Below are positions 28,300-39,873 of a stretch of DNA of 64,000 bases, one piece after another. Source of the stretch: Nemophila menziesii. Its lineage: Eukaryota; Streptophyta; Magnoliopsida; Boraginales; Hydrophyllaceae. The notes under the pieces are model-generated. The model was not told where the DNA came from and searched no databases. It saw only the letters and a program-made list of their open reading frames with translations. Position numbers and translations under genes: made by a program. Where the stretch lies: assembly GCA_029959085.1 (NCBI GenBank), contig JARWIR010000010.1:13041001-13105000 (forward strand), read 5' to 3'. Positions within the stretch are counted from its first letter, which is position 1. Every line of letters begins with the position of its first letter.

Positions 28300-30120
28300 T
28301 AATATAGACTAGTGATCAAGCATTACTTTGCAATATTGAAGACATAAATACTAAGAAAATTCTCTATATGTCTTTAGTGTGTTCTCACATTCCACAAACT
28401 AGTCAAAGACTGAAATTATGGGATACACTGAGAGACTGGGAAAGTATAGCTAACAACAATACTTGGTGCATTTAAGGATATTTTTATGAAGTTATGGAGA
28501 TAAAATATATACGCCATGAACCATATCTAGTTGTTCATACTAAAAATATGAATGGGTGTGTAAATGATTTACATCTTACAAATATACAAGGAACAAGTCA
28601 TTACTATGTTTGGACAAAGTATGTATGAGAGAAAGAAATGTGAACCACAAAAATTGAGTTAATAGAAAGTTGATTTCTCAATTCCCATACAATAAGCTAA
28701 TATTAACTCACCAAGACTATCAGCTTATCGTAGTCTTATTCTAGATATGCAAATTAGGATAAAAATTAAGTTCTTATCCATTCAAATTTTATGATTCCTA
28801 GAACATCCAGGAAACGTTTGACGATATTGTTAAGAAAATGTGGACTAGAAATTTCTAGGGAAATCACTTGTTTCAATAGGCACAATATTTCAAGTTTTTA
28901 AAAGTAAACTAAAGTTATTAACAAAGAGTATTTACATAATACTTTAATATTACCAATCTAAGGGACAAAATAAAAGTATATCAACTATGCAGACATAAAT
29001 GAGATACAAGCAAGGAACAACTCAACAATTAAAATGAATTGGCTAAATAATTATCAAAGAAGCTTCTTAATGAGGTATCATTGTTGAAACAACAGTCTAG
29101 ATTCTAGTTTCTTGATGGAGGGGAGGAGAATACTAAGTATTTCCACCATGCCATGCAAAATATAAGATTATAAAGTACCTTTATGAAAATAATGGATGAT
29201 GAGGGGAAAATTATTACTAAAGAAGAAGATATGGCTAACGTACATCAAACAATCAAGAACCTTATAAGGGGGTCTTTATTGATGAGATATGCCAGAAGAG
29301 ACTTAATAAAGAGGAGATAAACTAATGCAATATATCAAATAAGGAAATAAATTATGCATTATGGAGTATTAGAACAAATAAAAGCCATAAGACAGATGGA
29401 TTTACCTCATGATTTCTCAAACTCTCTTGGAGTATAGTGGAAACTAATATTATCAACACTATGAAAAATAACTAATATGCTCAGAGATAACAATTAAACA
29501 AATATAAATTTGGTTCCCAAGACTCAAAATCTAACAATTGTTGAAAACTACATACCAATTGTCTATTGCGACGTGATCTACAATATAATACATATTGTCA
29601 TAACCAAATTATTGAAGAATATATTAAGCAAACTTATATTTCAATATCAGTGTGCTTTTCTTTCTAATAGAAACTTTAGAGAAAAATATATTAATAACAT
29701 AAGAGATTGTAAGAGGCTCCAACATATTCAAGATAACAGTTTTAAACTTCATATAATAAATGATTATAACTCGCTTAATTGGTACTATGTTATCAAAACT
29801 TTAAGGGCCATGAAGTTTCTACATAAATATATATCTTGCATAAGTATGTGAATGCAGACAGCCTTATATTTTTTTAATATCAAAGGTATCCGACATGTTT
29901 TAGGATTTAAGAGGCACCTCCTTCCCATATATGTTACTTAAATGTATGGAAATAATTACACAAATTATGCTTAAAGGGGCCAAAAAAAAGAATTTTGAAT
30001 TACATTTATGGGTGTTGCACTAATAGATTGAAGAAAATTATATATACCATTATGAAAATTCCTGAAGAGTATCTTCATGTGAGGTAATTGGGAGTAAGTC
30101 TTCAAACAAACCGAACCAAA
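28300..30120 (+). mobile_element. Degenerate LINE, endonuclease to reverse transcriptase
   Basis: Conceptual plus-strand translation shows, in order, remains of a plant L1-type LINE. About 28,400-28,640 resembles the end of the AP endonuclease (QRLKLWDTLRDW, then CVNDLHLTNIQG). About 29,330-29,470 resembles the RT entry segment (NKEINYALWSIRTNKSHKTDGF). The longest open part, 29,510-29,851 (113 codons), matches RT palm/finger motifs (YIPIVYCDVIYNII, QCAFLSNRN, NDYNSLNWYYVIKTLRAMKF). About 30,060-30,105 resembles the YLGV motif. The (F/Y)xDD catalytic motif is not recognisable. Frames change repeatedly, so the element is dead. Confidence 0.75.
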
Positions 30121-30559
30121 TTTTAGATGTTTAGGATTATTTTGGTAATATTATAGTGAGTTTGAGTTTGGGTTTAGTTCAAACAATCCTTGTTATTTAA
30201 GCTTAGGATGGATTCATTAATTTTTTTAAAACATGAGTTTGGCTTGATTTGGTTAGTTTAAGGATCCTTTGAGGATTGTTTATTTTTTTATGATATATAT
30301 ATATTATTTACTGGGATAAGTTATGTGATATAAAATTAAGCCAAGTTAAATTAATATATAACACATTACATAATTTGATTTGAAGAAAAAAAATATATTA
30401 GATATTGAATATTTTAGATATGATTAATTACATATGAAAAAGAGGTAATGGGGAAGAAGACAAAAAAAAATTTAGGTTGGGCTCTAACATTCTGTGTTGG
30501 GATTCTATTTTTGTTTTTTGGAAGAGTCATTTTTAATGCTTAAATTAAATAAATATAAA
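30121..30559. other. Spacer with no recognised feature
   Basis: AT-rich DNA with a gttt/gggttt-rich stretch (about 30,155-30,300), often seen in plant intergenic DNA. No coding or terminal structure was recognised. Confidence 0.4.
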
Positions 30560-31801
30560 GCCTAATTGCCTACAGCAGGTCGGACTATTTTGAAAACTTT
30601 CATGAAAAAGAGAACACAAAATCACCACCTATGGGAGTATATGGGCTTAACTAGATTACAAGTTGTCTGTATAAGTAACTTATAATAATTTAATGTACAA
30701 AATTTACATTTATAAAAAATTCTTGATGGAAGAATTACATTTCTAAACCCTAAGTTTTTTTGTCTCCAGTGGTGTATGAGCTACATAATTTTATATGTGT
30801 CTTCCTACAAAAAAAGTCCTTATCAATTAATATACAAGCATCACTTTATTTTAGTTGCACAATTAATAGTAGCATCAATATTAAATTTAAGCATTTCTCG
30901 GCTTTTGTTTTTAACAGAGTTACCTTTTTTTATTGTATATACCTTTGGTATTTATTCTTTCCACATTTTCTGAGGTGACCCTTATAACCTCATGTTTTAT
31001 ATTTGCAATATATAATTAAACACATGTTATAGATGCTCTTTGAGTTTTTATCATAAGGTCATTGTCAAAACTTTAAAAACTTTTCATTTTTGCCTTCCAT
31101 ATATGAAAACACATCATGGCTACCATCTATACTACGGGGATTTGACTATCCTTTTCTTTATTAGTTTTTGTGTTTATTAGTTCAAGCAACCATTCTTACA
31201 TTAATTAATCTTTCATTAGATATTTTAATCCCCATAAGAGTTGTATATCATGTAGTCCTAGCCAAGTTAAATTCAAACACCATAAGTTTAGTACTTTCAG
31301 GAAAAAGTATTGCATAACTTACATAGATTTTTAGGTTGTATCTATCACATAAGATTTTGTTGTAATATGCTTAATTTTTTTAGTCAACATAGGCTACACA
31401 TGGGTAACTTATAATCTAGGTTGGTTATAAGAACTATTGTGACATGTATAACATTAAGAGTAGGATACTTAGATCTTCATGGTATATATAAATAGAGGTT
31501 AGAAACTTTAAGAGCAAGGTGTTGGGGTTGGAAAATTACAATTTAAGCTAGTTTTTCAACTTGACGTCAAAGGGAAAATCAGTTTTCAGCTGTGGAACTA
31601 TCAAGAGGTTCATTCACATTTGGCAAGCAAGGTGTTTAAGTTATTAATAACCAATCATATGACATGTTTGCTTCATCTTTTTGAAACTATGTTAAGTATC
31701 CAAAATTCAGATAATATTGTTAGAAAATTTAAATATTATAATATTTTTGTTAAAGACCCTGAGGGTAGCATTCCTAAATCATGGCAATGTTAGTCATGTC
31801 C
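30560..31801 (-). mobile_element. LINE 3' end relic B, direct copy of relic A
   Basis: Aligns throughout with 26,985-28,222 in the same orientation at roughly 75-80% identity by eye (shared landmarks gagctacataa, gacccttataacctcatgttttat, ccctgagg). The zf-RVT-like region is at about 31,300-31,240 on the minus strand but is more decayed than in relic A. Homology stops near 31,801. Confidence 0.65.
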
Positions 31802-31849
31802 CAACGCTCTATTAGTATTAGTAATATTAATGTGTGTAAGTACTATGAG

Positions 31850-32510
31850 ATGAGTTTAATGATAATGCTTCCGTTCGTTATATCATTTTCGTCCATCCTT
31901 CGACGAACTATAAAGAACGTGCTAAAAATGACTTAGCTAATTGGAATAATAATTTTCTCGACTTAGAAAATTATTGGAGATTTTACCGGTATAACAAAAT
32001 CATGTGATGAGACGAACATCACGCTGGTTGTTAATGGGTAATATCAAGAAAGTATCATAGACTATAGAACCATTTCTTGTGCCAACGTTGATTACAAAGT
32101 TATTTCTTTGATTATGGCAGAAATACTTGAAATAGTTCTAAAGAAAGTCGTTTTTGCTACATAATTATATTTTTAAAATGTAGGGTTATTTATGATAGTA
32201 TCATATTTGCTCATCAAGTATCCTTCTTCTTTCGGACAAATCGTATGTACAACAAGCACTATGTCGCTGTCAAGTTAGATATGTAAAAAGCATATGAGAA
32301 AGTTAGATGAGACTTTTTGGAGATGGGCCTTCGTAAATTGGGATTTGAGAGATTTAGATTGGGTGGATTATAAAGTGTGTTACAATGGTTCGTTGTCAAC
32401 TCACCTTTAACAATGAGTAATTAAGTACGATCACTCGTCTTGATGGTATTAAGCAGGGTGACCCCATCTCCCCCTTCTATTTTTTGCTTCATTACATAAG
32501 GAGATATTAA
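31850..32510 (+). mobile_element. LINE reverse transcriptase fragment
   Basis: Plus-strand translation across frames gives RT landmarks of a plant LINE: IIDYRTISCANVDYKVISLI (about 32,057-32,115), then LEMGLRKLGFERF-like (about 32,317-32,355), then LDGIKQGDPISPF (about 32,437-32,475), matching the conserved QGDPLSP box. Stops and shifts separate them. The sequence differs from the LINE at 28,300-30,120, so it is probably another family. Confidence 0.7.
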
Positions 32511-33900
32511 AGATATAAAACACATTTTGTGTGCTTGCATACGAAAGGGGACAAACATCTAAGCTATTGGGACAAGAGATGCATGGTCAAAAGTGTGCAA
32601 GCCATATCATTGGCATATATACCCCTTCTAGTTTATTTTTATTTAACGAATACTTAGGTGATTAAATTTTTAATTATATGTTTATTCTTTCTCATATTTC
32701 ATGCAAATGCTTGTGAAAACATATATTTTACCAGTTCACTTTTTAACTTCTTAGCCCTCAATTTATCCTTTACTTTTTGAAGTCCTAAATTCAGATGTGT
32801 TGAATATTAGTTCTTGAGCTCAACTACATTATTGTTCGAAAATTCATTATAAATACTTTCCATTGATATAGCTTTCTATTTTGAAGTATCGAACATAAAA
32901 ACGTTTTACATATTTGAGAATTAATTCCATTCATTATATCATGCCATAAATTTTATACGTTGAGAAATGGGTTTTCCTTTGAACTAAATTTTTTCTTAAT
33001 ATATTATTTCCAACAACTTTTAAGTTTTATGCTTTTCCATTTAAGAATCACAACTATTTCCAAAATCCTTTTTGTGAAAGTATTTCTAAGAGTCAAAATT
33101 TATGATTTTGCCAAAAACCAAAGTGTTATTTAACAACTTCGCACATCCTAATTCGAAAATGTCAATCCAAAACAGGTTCTTTTTTTGAGAAAGAAAATAG
33201 TTTGATGTTTTGTTGAAGATGACATCGTATTAAATCTTTCAGATATTATGACCGTTGACGAGGCTATCACATGGAATATAATTGATGTGGAACAAATGCC
33301 ATATTTTATCAAAAGATGTATCAACTCAATAGATCCATTGGACCTCACCTATATCTATATATAGGGATTTTGTGCATCATACAACTCACCTCTTAAAAAT
33401 CCAATTGCTCATATTATAATACAACATTTCGGGAAAGAATTCACAAGCCTGTTATCTCATTTCTACGATAAAATCAAGCTTGTTGTATTAATTTTTACAT
33501 TCACTCGTTAGGAGTAACCATTCACCATCTTTGTAAATTACTTTCACACATATTGATTAGTTAGCTCTAGCTATAGCTCTATATTAGAATTGAAGATTCA
33601 AGAAAAGTTTAGAACGGATCTAGTTTAGGTTTTCACAAGGGAATTGACTTGATTTACTCAAGTTTGCGTTGTGACATATCTGTTAAAAGTCTCATCGAGT
33701 TGTGACTAACTGTTAAAAGTCTTAGGTTTGTAGGTTGTGGTTTATCCCAAAATAAATTCTTTGTAATGGTTTATATTCCACCTTTAAGAGATATCATGGA
33801 GTTTAGTCGAGACTCTTGAAAATCTTAAGGTGAAGACACTAGGTACTGGATGTAGGGATACATAAACCACTATGAATTCTCTTGTAGCTTCTTTCTCTTA
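32511..33900. other. Unassigned region, right part probably old copia LTR
   Basis: No gene recognised. The last few hundred bases before 33,901 (for example gtactggatgtagggat ... aaaccactatgaattct at about 33,842-33,880) resemble the 3' portion of plant copia LTRs. They would be continuous with 42,092-42,508 if the 8.2 kb copia element were absent. The start of that older LTR could not be placed. Confidence 0.4.
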
Positions 33901-34331
33901 TGAAAGAAATAAATAAAATAAACATTTATTATATTTATTTAATTGTCCGCCAAAATGTCAGTTAATAGTTTTGTTTTGAATTTAAATATTTAAATTCAAA
34001 ATTATGGGGAGTTATTTATTTTATAACACCACCTTTCCATTATAAAAGAACGATCTTATCATTATCTGAAAAGAGTCCGAAGTTAACAAACTCCTTTATT
34101 TACTTCATTAATTCAACGCTTATTATCTCTCTATATTCTTCTCTTCATCATAAGAAAAATACACAAATCAAAAGAATCTGATGCTCAACAAAAAGTGCTC
34201 AACAAAAAGTTCTTCTTTGCTGTAAGAAGATATGTGATCCAAGCTATTGAATCTGTATTTTAATTTCTGCTGCTTTTCAAGAGGTAAACACTTATAAATC
34301 CTCTCGCCTTTATATCTAATTAATTCTTTCA
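33901..34331 (+). repeat. 5' LTR of copia element
   Basis: Matches 41,665-42,091 along its length. It begins TGAAAG and ends CTTTCA, giving inverted ends. Differences include an extra cAAAAAGTgctcaac-type duplication near 34,190-34,205 in this copy. A TATA-like TATAAAA lies at 34,041-34,047. Confidence 0.93.
34041..34047 (+). promoter_or_regulatory. TATA-like box in copia 5' LTR
   Basis: TATAAAA in the middle of the LTR, conserved in the 3' LTR at 41,805-41,811. It is in a suitable place to start retrotransposon transcription. Confidence 0.5.
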
Positions 34332-34333
34332 TA

Positions 34334-34345
34334 TGGTATCAGAGC
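34334..34345 (+). other. Primer binding site, initiator tRNA-Met type
   Basis: TGGTATCAGAGC two bases after the LTR end. This is the standard plant copia site complementary to the 3' end of initiator tRNA-Met and primes minus-strand synthesis. Confidence 0.92.
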
Positions 34346-34837
34346 ATGAAAGTTTTTTTTGGATTTAATAATTTGTGTAATTTAAGGAAAAAGGAGAAAA
34401 GAAATATTTTTCTCTGTCGAAAATTTTTTTCCTGAGATGTTGTTTTTTTATTGCTACCGTAGTGATATATCTTTGATTTAATGTTAGGAAAATTCTTCCA
34501 TCCAATATTGGATGATCCTACACCAATTACATTCATACACATACCCCATATTTTAAACTTGCAAAAGTAACTATCACATTAATCTAATGACATGTGTTTT
34601 GTTTTAATAATCAATGGCGGTGATTAGAATATTGGACCATCCAATATTGGATGGAAGTATTACCCTTAATTTTAATGGGTTTACATTAATGAATCAGTCC
34701 CATACGTGAGATGCATAATCTCTTTTTTGTTTTTGTCAAAAAAATAGAAGATATTGGGTTATTGTTAGAAAGTCTTCGCTTGGATTTGTTGGTGTGCTGC
34801 TACAGTAAGCAAGTTTATTTTATTCTGATTTGTTATG

Positions 34838-35445
34838 TATTGTTTGGCCCAATTCTAACATTTAATCTAATTTGTTGGATTCATTTAGGAAATGTATTGG
34901 TTGGCCCAATTCTAACATTTAATCGTTTATTTTCGGACCTTATTTGGGTGTATTTTTTTGTTTAATTTCGGACAATACATTTTTATTTTATTTTCGGTCA
35001 CAAATTTTTAAGCAAAACTAATAATTGTTACTGGAGTGGTTCGAACCTAGGATGTTTGACCCAATTCTAACATTTAATCTAATTTATTGGATTCATTTAG
35101 GAAATGTATTGTTTGGCCCAATTCTAACATTTAATCTAATCTGTTGGATTTATTTGTTTATTATCGGACCTTATTTGGGTGTATTTTTTTTTTTAATTTC
35201 GGACAATACATTTTTTTTCGGCCACAAATTTTTAAGCAAAACTAATAATTGCTACTAGAATGGTTCGAACCTAGGATGTTTGACCCAATTCTAACATTTA
35301 ATCTAATTTGTTGGATTTGGCCCAATTCTAACATTTAATCTAATATGTTGAATTTATTTGTTTATTTTCGGACCTTATTTGGGTGTATTTTTTTTTGTTT
35401 AATTTCGGACAGCTAATGGAGTGGTTCGAACCTAGGATAGCCTTA
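34838..35445 (+). repeat. Imperfect tandem repeats in the copia leader
   Basis: About three copies of a roughly 220 bp unit between the primer site and gag. Each contains cccaattctaacatttaat (one or two times), a cggaccttatttgggtgta stretch, an aatttcggacaata stretch and tggttcgaacctaggat (at about 35,038, 35,262 and 35,423). The last copy is shortened. The ggttcgaacc core resembles a pol III B-box or tRNA T-arm, but no tRNA is present. Confidence 0.8.
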
Positions 35446-35575
35446 CCAGATTCACTACCTTAGCTTACTATTAAAGAACATAATTCCTGGAAACATGCTA
35501 TAAACTGTTTTTCTTGTATCCTAATCGATTTTGGGTGTAACTTTTATCGTTCTTCTTTTTTTCTATATGTAGAAA

Positions 35576-36088
35576 ATGATGGAGACACGATCCAGGGGAT
35601 CATGGGAATCGAGGCTCGGCCTATTGAGAGGTTACCGAATTCTTCATAAGAACATGAGAAATCCTAATGGACCACTAAGGGTTCAGACACCACGTCGAGC
35701 AAGGACACCAGAAGAAACCTCACCACACTCTAATTCAACATGTGGCAACTGTTAATAGGTGATTGTCATAGATTGGGGTGAGGATGACTTATGTTGTGAG
35801 GATTGTAAGGTGATTGTCCTTCGTAATACTTTGCCGAGAGAGTTTCATAGGGATTTCGATATCCTAGGAGAGGATAAGTTTCCAGAATATTATGTTCATG
35901 GACGAGATGACTCATATGAGTGGATTGTGTATGCTTTGACTGAATCTCACTTAAGGAAACATCAAAATAGTTCCACTATGTCGGACCAATGCAACTATGG
36001 AATGCATTATGGAAATACTGATGTTAGCAAATATTTTTCGATTGAAAAATTTGAGGAAGTGAGATTTGAGGAGTCGATCCCAAGATAA
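35576..36088 (+). pseudogene. Unknown extra frame between 5' LTR and gag
   Basis: One frame runs from an ATG at 35,576 for 59 codons (MMETRSRGSWESR start; basic, with TPRRARTPEE), meets two adjacent stops (TAA TAG, 35,753-35,758), then continues open for 110 codons to 36,088. The second part is acidic and cysteine-bearing (IDWGEDDLCCEDCKVIVLRN). It is not a gag domain and I do not recognise it. The position, ahead of gag inside a copia element, suggests captured sequence or an element-specific extra gene. The paired stops make it a likely pseudogene. Confidence 0.35.
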
Positions 36089-36108
36089 AGTATTGGATGT
36101 GAAAGGCG

Positions 36109-36303
36109 TTGTTGGTTGGACTTGCAGTAGTTAGCTTGATTTTCGCGTTTGTTAGGATGTATTTTTCTGGTTATTTGCTTATTGGATTTTTATTATGTAT
36201 GCTTCAACTACTTTCTTTAATTATATGTTCAAGAGTTGTTTTATTTCATACATTTTTTTGCTCTATTTATGTTAGAGTAAGTGGGAGTTCTAGGAGAACT
36301 TAA
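36109..36303 (+). CDS. Short hydrophobic frame ahead of gag, doubtful
   Basis: A 64-codon frame rich in Leu, Ile, Phe and Val that would form two membrane-spanning segments (roughly residues 3-35 and 36-52). AT-rich DNA often gives such frames by chance. It lies 20 bp after the preceding unknown frame and about 150 bp before gag. No homology recognised. Confidence 0.15.
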   Translation: MLVGLAVVSLIFAFVRMYFSGYLLIGFLLCMLQLLSLIICSRVVLFHTFFCSIYVRVSGSSRRT

Positions 36304-36455
36304 TTTTGCAGTTAATGAAATTGATTGAATGATTAAGACAAACAAAATCTAGTGGTACATGATTGGGAACATAGTGAACTTTCTTTATCACTTATTTTGT
36401 TATCTTTCTTATTCATTACATTTGCATTAATAGCATAGGTTAGTTAAATAATTGT

Positions 36456-37330
36456 ATGTATGCTAATGGAAATCTTTTACTTTATAAGAAAATAACATTG
36501 AAAACCCTCATTGATGATCTCAAAGGAGACAAAATGAATGTTGAGAACTATACCTTTAGTAAACTCAAAATACATTATGTTCTAGAGGAAAAAGTTATTC
36601 TTGAGGTTATTAACAATGTCATGGCTCAGCCTGAGGAAGGCAACACAGTTCAAAACAAAGGGGACATGGAGGCTTATGTGAAGTGGAAAAAGAGATATTA
36701 CACTGCAAGAGGCATCTTGATAAGCTCCATGGATGACGATCTTGTCTATGAGTGTCAAAAATACCCCACTGCTCACGAGAAGTGGAATGCTCTTAATGAA
36801 AAGTACGAGGGTACGACTATGACTAAGTTGAGCCAATTGATCATTAAGGTTTGACACTTACAAGAAGAATCCTAATCAAACCATGCAATAACATCTGCAG
36901 GAGATGTCTAGGATGATTAGGGAACTTAAGACTGGAGGTCATAACCTTACTGATGAACATTAGGTTTAAGCTGTGATCCGATCTCTTTCAAATAAGTGGG
37001 CGAATATGAAGATAAACTTGACTCAAAATGATGATATCAATTTTTTGATGATGTTGCTCGTCATGTTACGTTAGACAATGAACGTCTTGATGTAATTAAG
37101 TCTCAGGATCAGACTTATATATTGCTGAGTCAAGTTCCCTCAAAAGTTCTGGAATTAAGTGCAAGAACAATGGGAAGAGAAACAAAAATGAGCATGCTTC
37201 CAAGAAGAACATGAATGGGGTTAACGATAATAAGCGAATGCTTTTTCGTAAGTAGAAAGATGAGAGTAAAGTGAAATGCTATAATTGTGACAACATTGGT
37301 CACTTCACTCGCAAGTGCAGAGAAAGTTAG
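36456..37330 (+). pseudogene. gag: copia gag
   Basis: Structural nucleocapsid protein of the copia element. 36,456-36,854 is open (132 codons) and carries the plant copia gag pattern: KWKKRYYTARGILISSMDD, then TAHEKWNALNEKYEG. After 36,854 the frame is lost, but homology continues (SRMIRELKTGGHNLTDE-like at about 36,905). A CCHC zinc knuckle, CYNCDNIGHFTRKC, lies at 37,277-37,318. At least one frameshift and several stops separate these parts. The pseudogene classification is secure. Confidence 0.85.
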
Positions 37331-37404
37331 CAATTTCATTTACTTCTTGTAATTTTACTTATGTTACGAGTACTGTATTGCTGGCTGATTCTAATCCTTT
37401 GTGA

Positions 37405-37825
37405 ACTGTGGATTCAGGAGCGACAGACCGTAAGCCAAAGACCGAGAGGCGTATGTAGAGTACCGTCAAATTCCAGAGGGATCAAGGTGGATATATGTAG
37501 GAGACAACAATAAGGTTGATGTCAAAGGAGTTGGCACTTGCAAGTTGAACTTGCGAGGTGGTCAAACCATGTACCTACATGATGTACTTTATGCACCTGA
37601 CATTCGACTGAACTTAGTCTCGGTCACTCTTCTTATAGGATTAGGTTTTAATTTGCATTTTTATAACAAACAAGTAGACATTTATTATGATGCTAGGTAT
37701 TATGGTTCTAGTTTTATTTCGCATGGTTTATTTGTACTAGATGATGATAACTCTTTTAATAGTTATTATGCAAGTAGTTGCTTTTCTACTAAACTTCTTC
37801 TTCTAGTAATTCTAATGTAAAAAAA
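37405..37825 (+). pseudogene. copia protease
   Basis: Aspartic protease of the copia polyprotein. The active-site triplet appears as DSGAT at 37,411-37,425. A break follows within about 40 bp, and the distal part is open at 37,545-37,820, with YLHDVLYAPDIRLNLVSV, typical of the copia protease C-terminal half. Out of frame with itself, so not functional. Confidence 0.8.
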
Positions 37826-37831
37826 AAAAAT

Positions 37832-38149
37832 GTATGGCATGCTAGATTAGGTCATATAGGTCAAGACCGTATGAATTTGTTGGCTAAGGCAAACCTTTTG
37901 GGTTCGTTGACTAAAGTAAACTTGCCAACTTGTGAAAATTGTCTAGTAGGTAAAGTAAAACGGAAACCATTTGGAAAGGCTAAACGAGTCGAGTACCCAT
38001 TACAAGTAATTCATTCAGAAATATGTGTCCCAATGAGTGTTCAAACTAGACGTAGGGAACGTCATTTCATCACTTTTATAGATGATTTCACTAGGTTTGG
38101 TTATGTCTACTTGATTTCTCACAAATCTGAAGCATTGAAATGTTTATAA
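37832..38149 (+). pseudogene. copia integrase, zinc finger and start of core
   Basis: The HHCC finger is visible: WHARLGHIGQDRM then CENCLVGK (37,832-37,950). The core begins at about 38,000 in IHSEICVPM, where related elements have Asp; here the codon at 38,018-38,020 is Glu. IDDFTRFGYVYL follows. The frame ends at 38,149 and the core continues in another frame from 38,140. Confidence 0.85.
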
Positions 38150-39873
38150 CATTTATCAATGAAGTGGAAAATCCGTTAGAGAGGAAGGTAAAAACCCTAA
38201 GAACCGGTCGAGGACGTGAATATCTACCTGATCAGTTTAAAGAACTGTGTGATGAAAAATGGATAGTAAGGCAACTTACAATTCCTAGAACACCACATCA
38301 GAATGGTGTGGCTGAAAGGAGGAATATAACACTCCTAGAAATGGTTAGGTCTATGATGGCACAAGCAAATCTTCCAATATCTTATTGGGGAGATGCCTTG
38401 CTTACCTGTTATATACATAACCGAGTACCCACAAAGACTATTCCATCAAATCCGTATGAACTATGGATAGGTAGGACACCTAACTTGTCATACCTGCGAC
38501 CTTGGGGGTCGGTAGAATATGTTCATGATCTATCTCATAAGTATGGGAAGTTAGGTCCAAGAGGTAAGAAGTGTATCTTTATTAGATACCCAGATAACTC
38601 TAAAGGATATGTGTTTATAGGTGAACATAATGATGGGGGTCTTACTGAAATTGAGTCACGAGATGTTACATTCTTAGAGAATAATTTTCCTAGCAAAGGT
38701 GAAGTTGATAGAAATTCCATTTTATGGAAATTAAATGAGATTCAGGAAGATGATATGCAAACAAATATGACACCTGATGAGGTAACACATACTCAAGAGT
38801 TAGAGACTGACACTATTCTACATCTTGAGATGGAAGAAACCATTGCCTCATCTAGTAATCCTATTTCTCAAGATTCTCAACTTAAGAGAAGTGCTAGAGG
38901 TTTAGTTCCTCGTCGTCGATTTGAAATCGAAGGAGAAGTCTTTATGATAACTCCACAAGACGAAGAAGAACCTCGATCAGTTAATGAAGTACTTTCATAT
39001 CTTGCTAAGAATGAATGGAGAAAAGCAATGGAAGAAGAAACGGAGTCGATGAAGAAAAAATGGGTATGGGAATTGGTTGATCTCCCGAAAGGACGTAAAG
39101 CGATTGGGAACAAATGGGTTATAAAAATAAAGAGGAAACCTGACAAATCCATTGACATGTATAAAGCTCGCTCGGTAGCGAAAGGCTATACTCAACGGGA
39201 AGGAATAGATTTTAAGGAATCTTTTTCTCCTGTTGTTAGATTTACCTCAATACGTCTTATTTTAGCTATTGTGGCGCATCTCGATCTGGAGTTGCACCAA
39301 ATGGATGTTAAAACTGCATTTCTAAATGGAGATTTAGAAGAGGTAATTTTAATAGAACAACCCTCGGGTTTTGTTGCAAAAGATCAAGAGAATAAAGTAT
39401 GTAGATTGTTGAAATCAATTTATGGTTTTAAGCAAGCCTCGAGACAGTGGAATTTGAGATTTCATGAAGTCATCTCGTCAAATGGATTTGAGATGATAAG
39501 TAAAGACCACTGTGTTTATGTTAAACGTTCTAAGAAGAATTGCATAATTTTATCTCTATATGTGGATGACATTCCATTAGCTGGGAATGATAAAGAGTTT
39601 ATTCAAGCTTACAAGGATTGGCTAGCTTCTCAATTCGATATGAAAGATATGGGAAAAGCGAATTATATTCGTGGTGTTAAGATTAATAGAGTTAGGTCTA
39701 GAAGACTATTATCTTTATCTCAAGAACCTTACATCATGAATGTACTTGAGCGTTTTGGTATAACTACGTGCAATGCCATTGACACTCCTGTAGCAAAGAG
39801 AATAAACTTAACTCTCGACATGTGTCCTTGTACTACAAAAGAGAAACAGATAATGTTAACAGCCATATTCTAG
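38140..39873 (+). pseudogene. pol: copia integrase core and reverse transcriptase
   Basis: A 577-codon frame. Residues about 15-110 are the rest of the integrase core. The second catalytic Asp is replaced by Gly (LRTGRGREY, codon 38,206-38,208), while the third residue, Glu, is kept in GVAERRN (38,314-38,316). Residues about 290-570 form the copia reverse transcriptase: KAMEEETESMKKKWVWELVD, then FKESFSPVVRFTSIRL, then MDVKTAFLNGDLEE, KQASRQWN, and catalytic YVDD at 39,559-39,570. The RT half looks nearly intact. The frame ends at 39,873 by a shift just before RNase H. Confidence 0.92.

Noticed and set aside
35030..35440. tRNA genes, suggested by ggttcgaacc
   Set aside because: Only the T-arm-like core is present; no acceptor stem, D-arm or anticodon arm around it.
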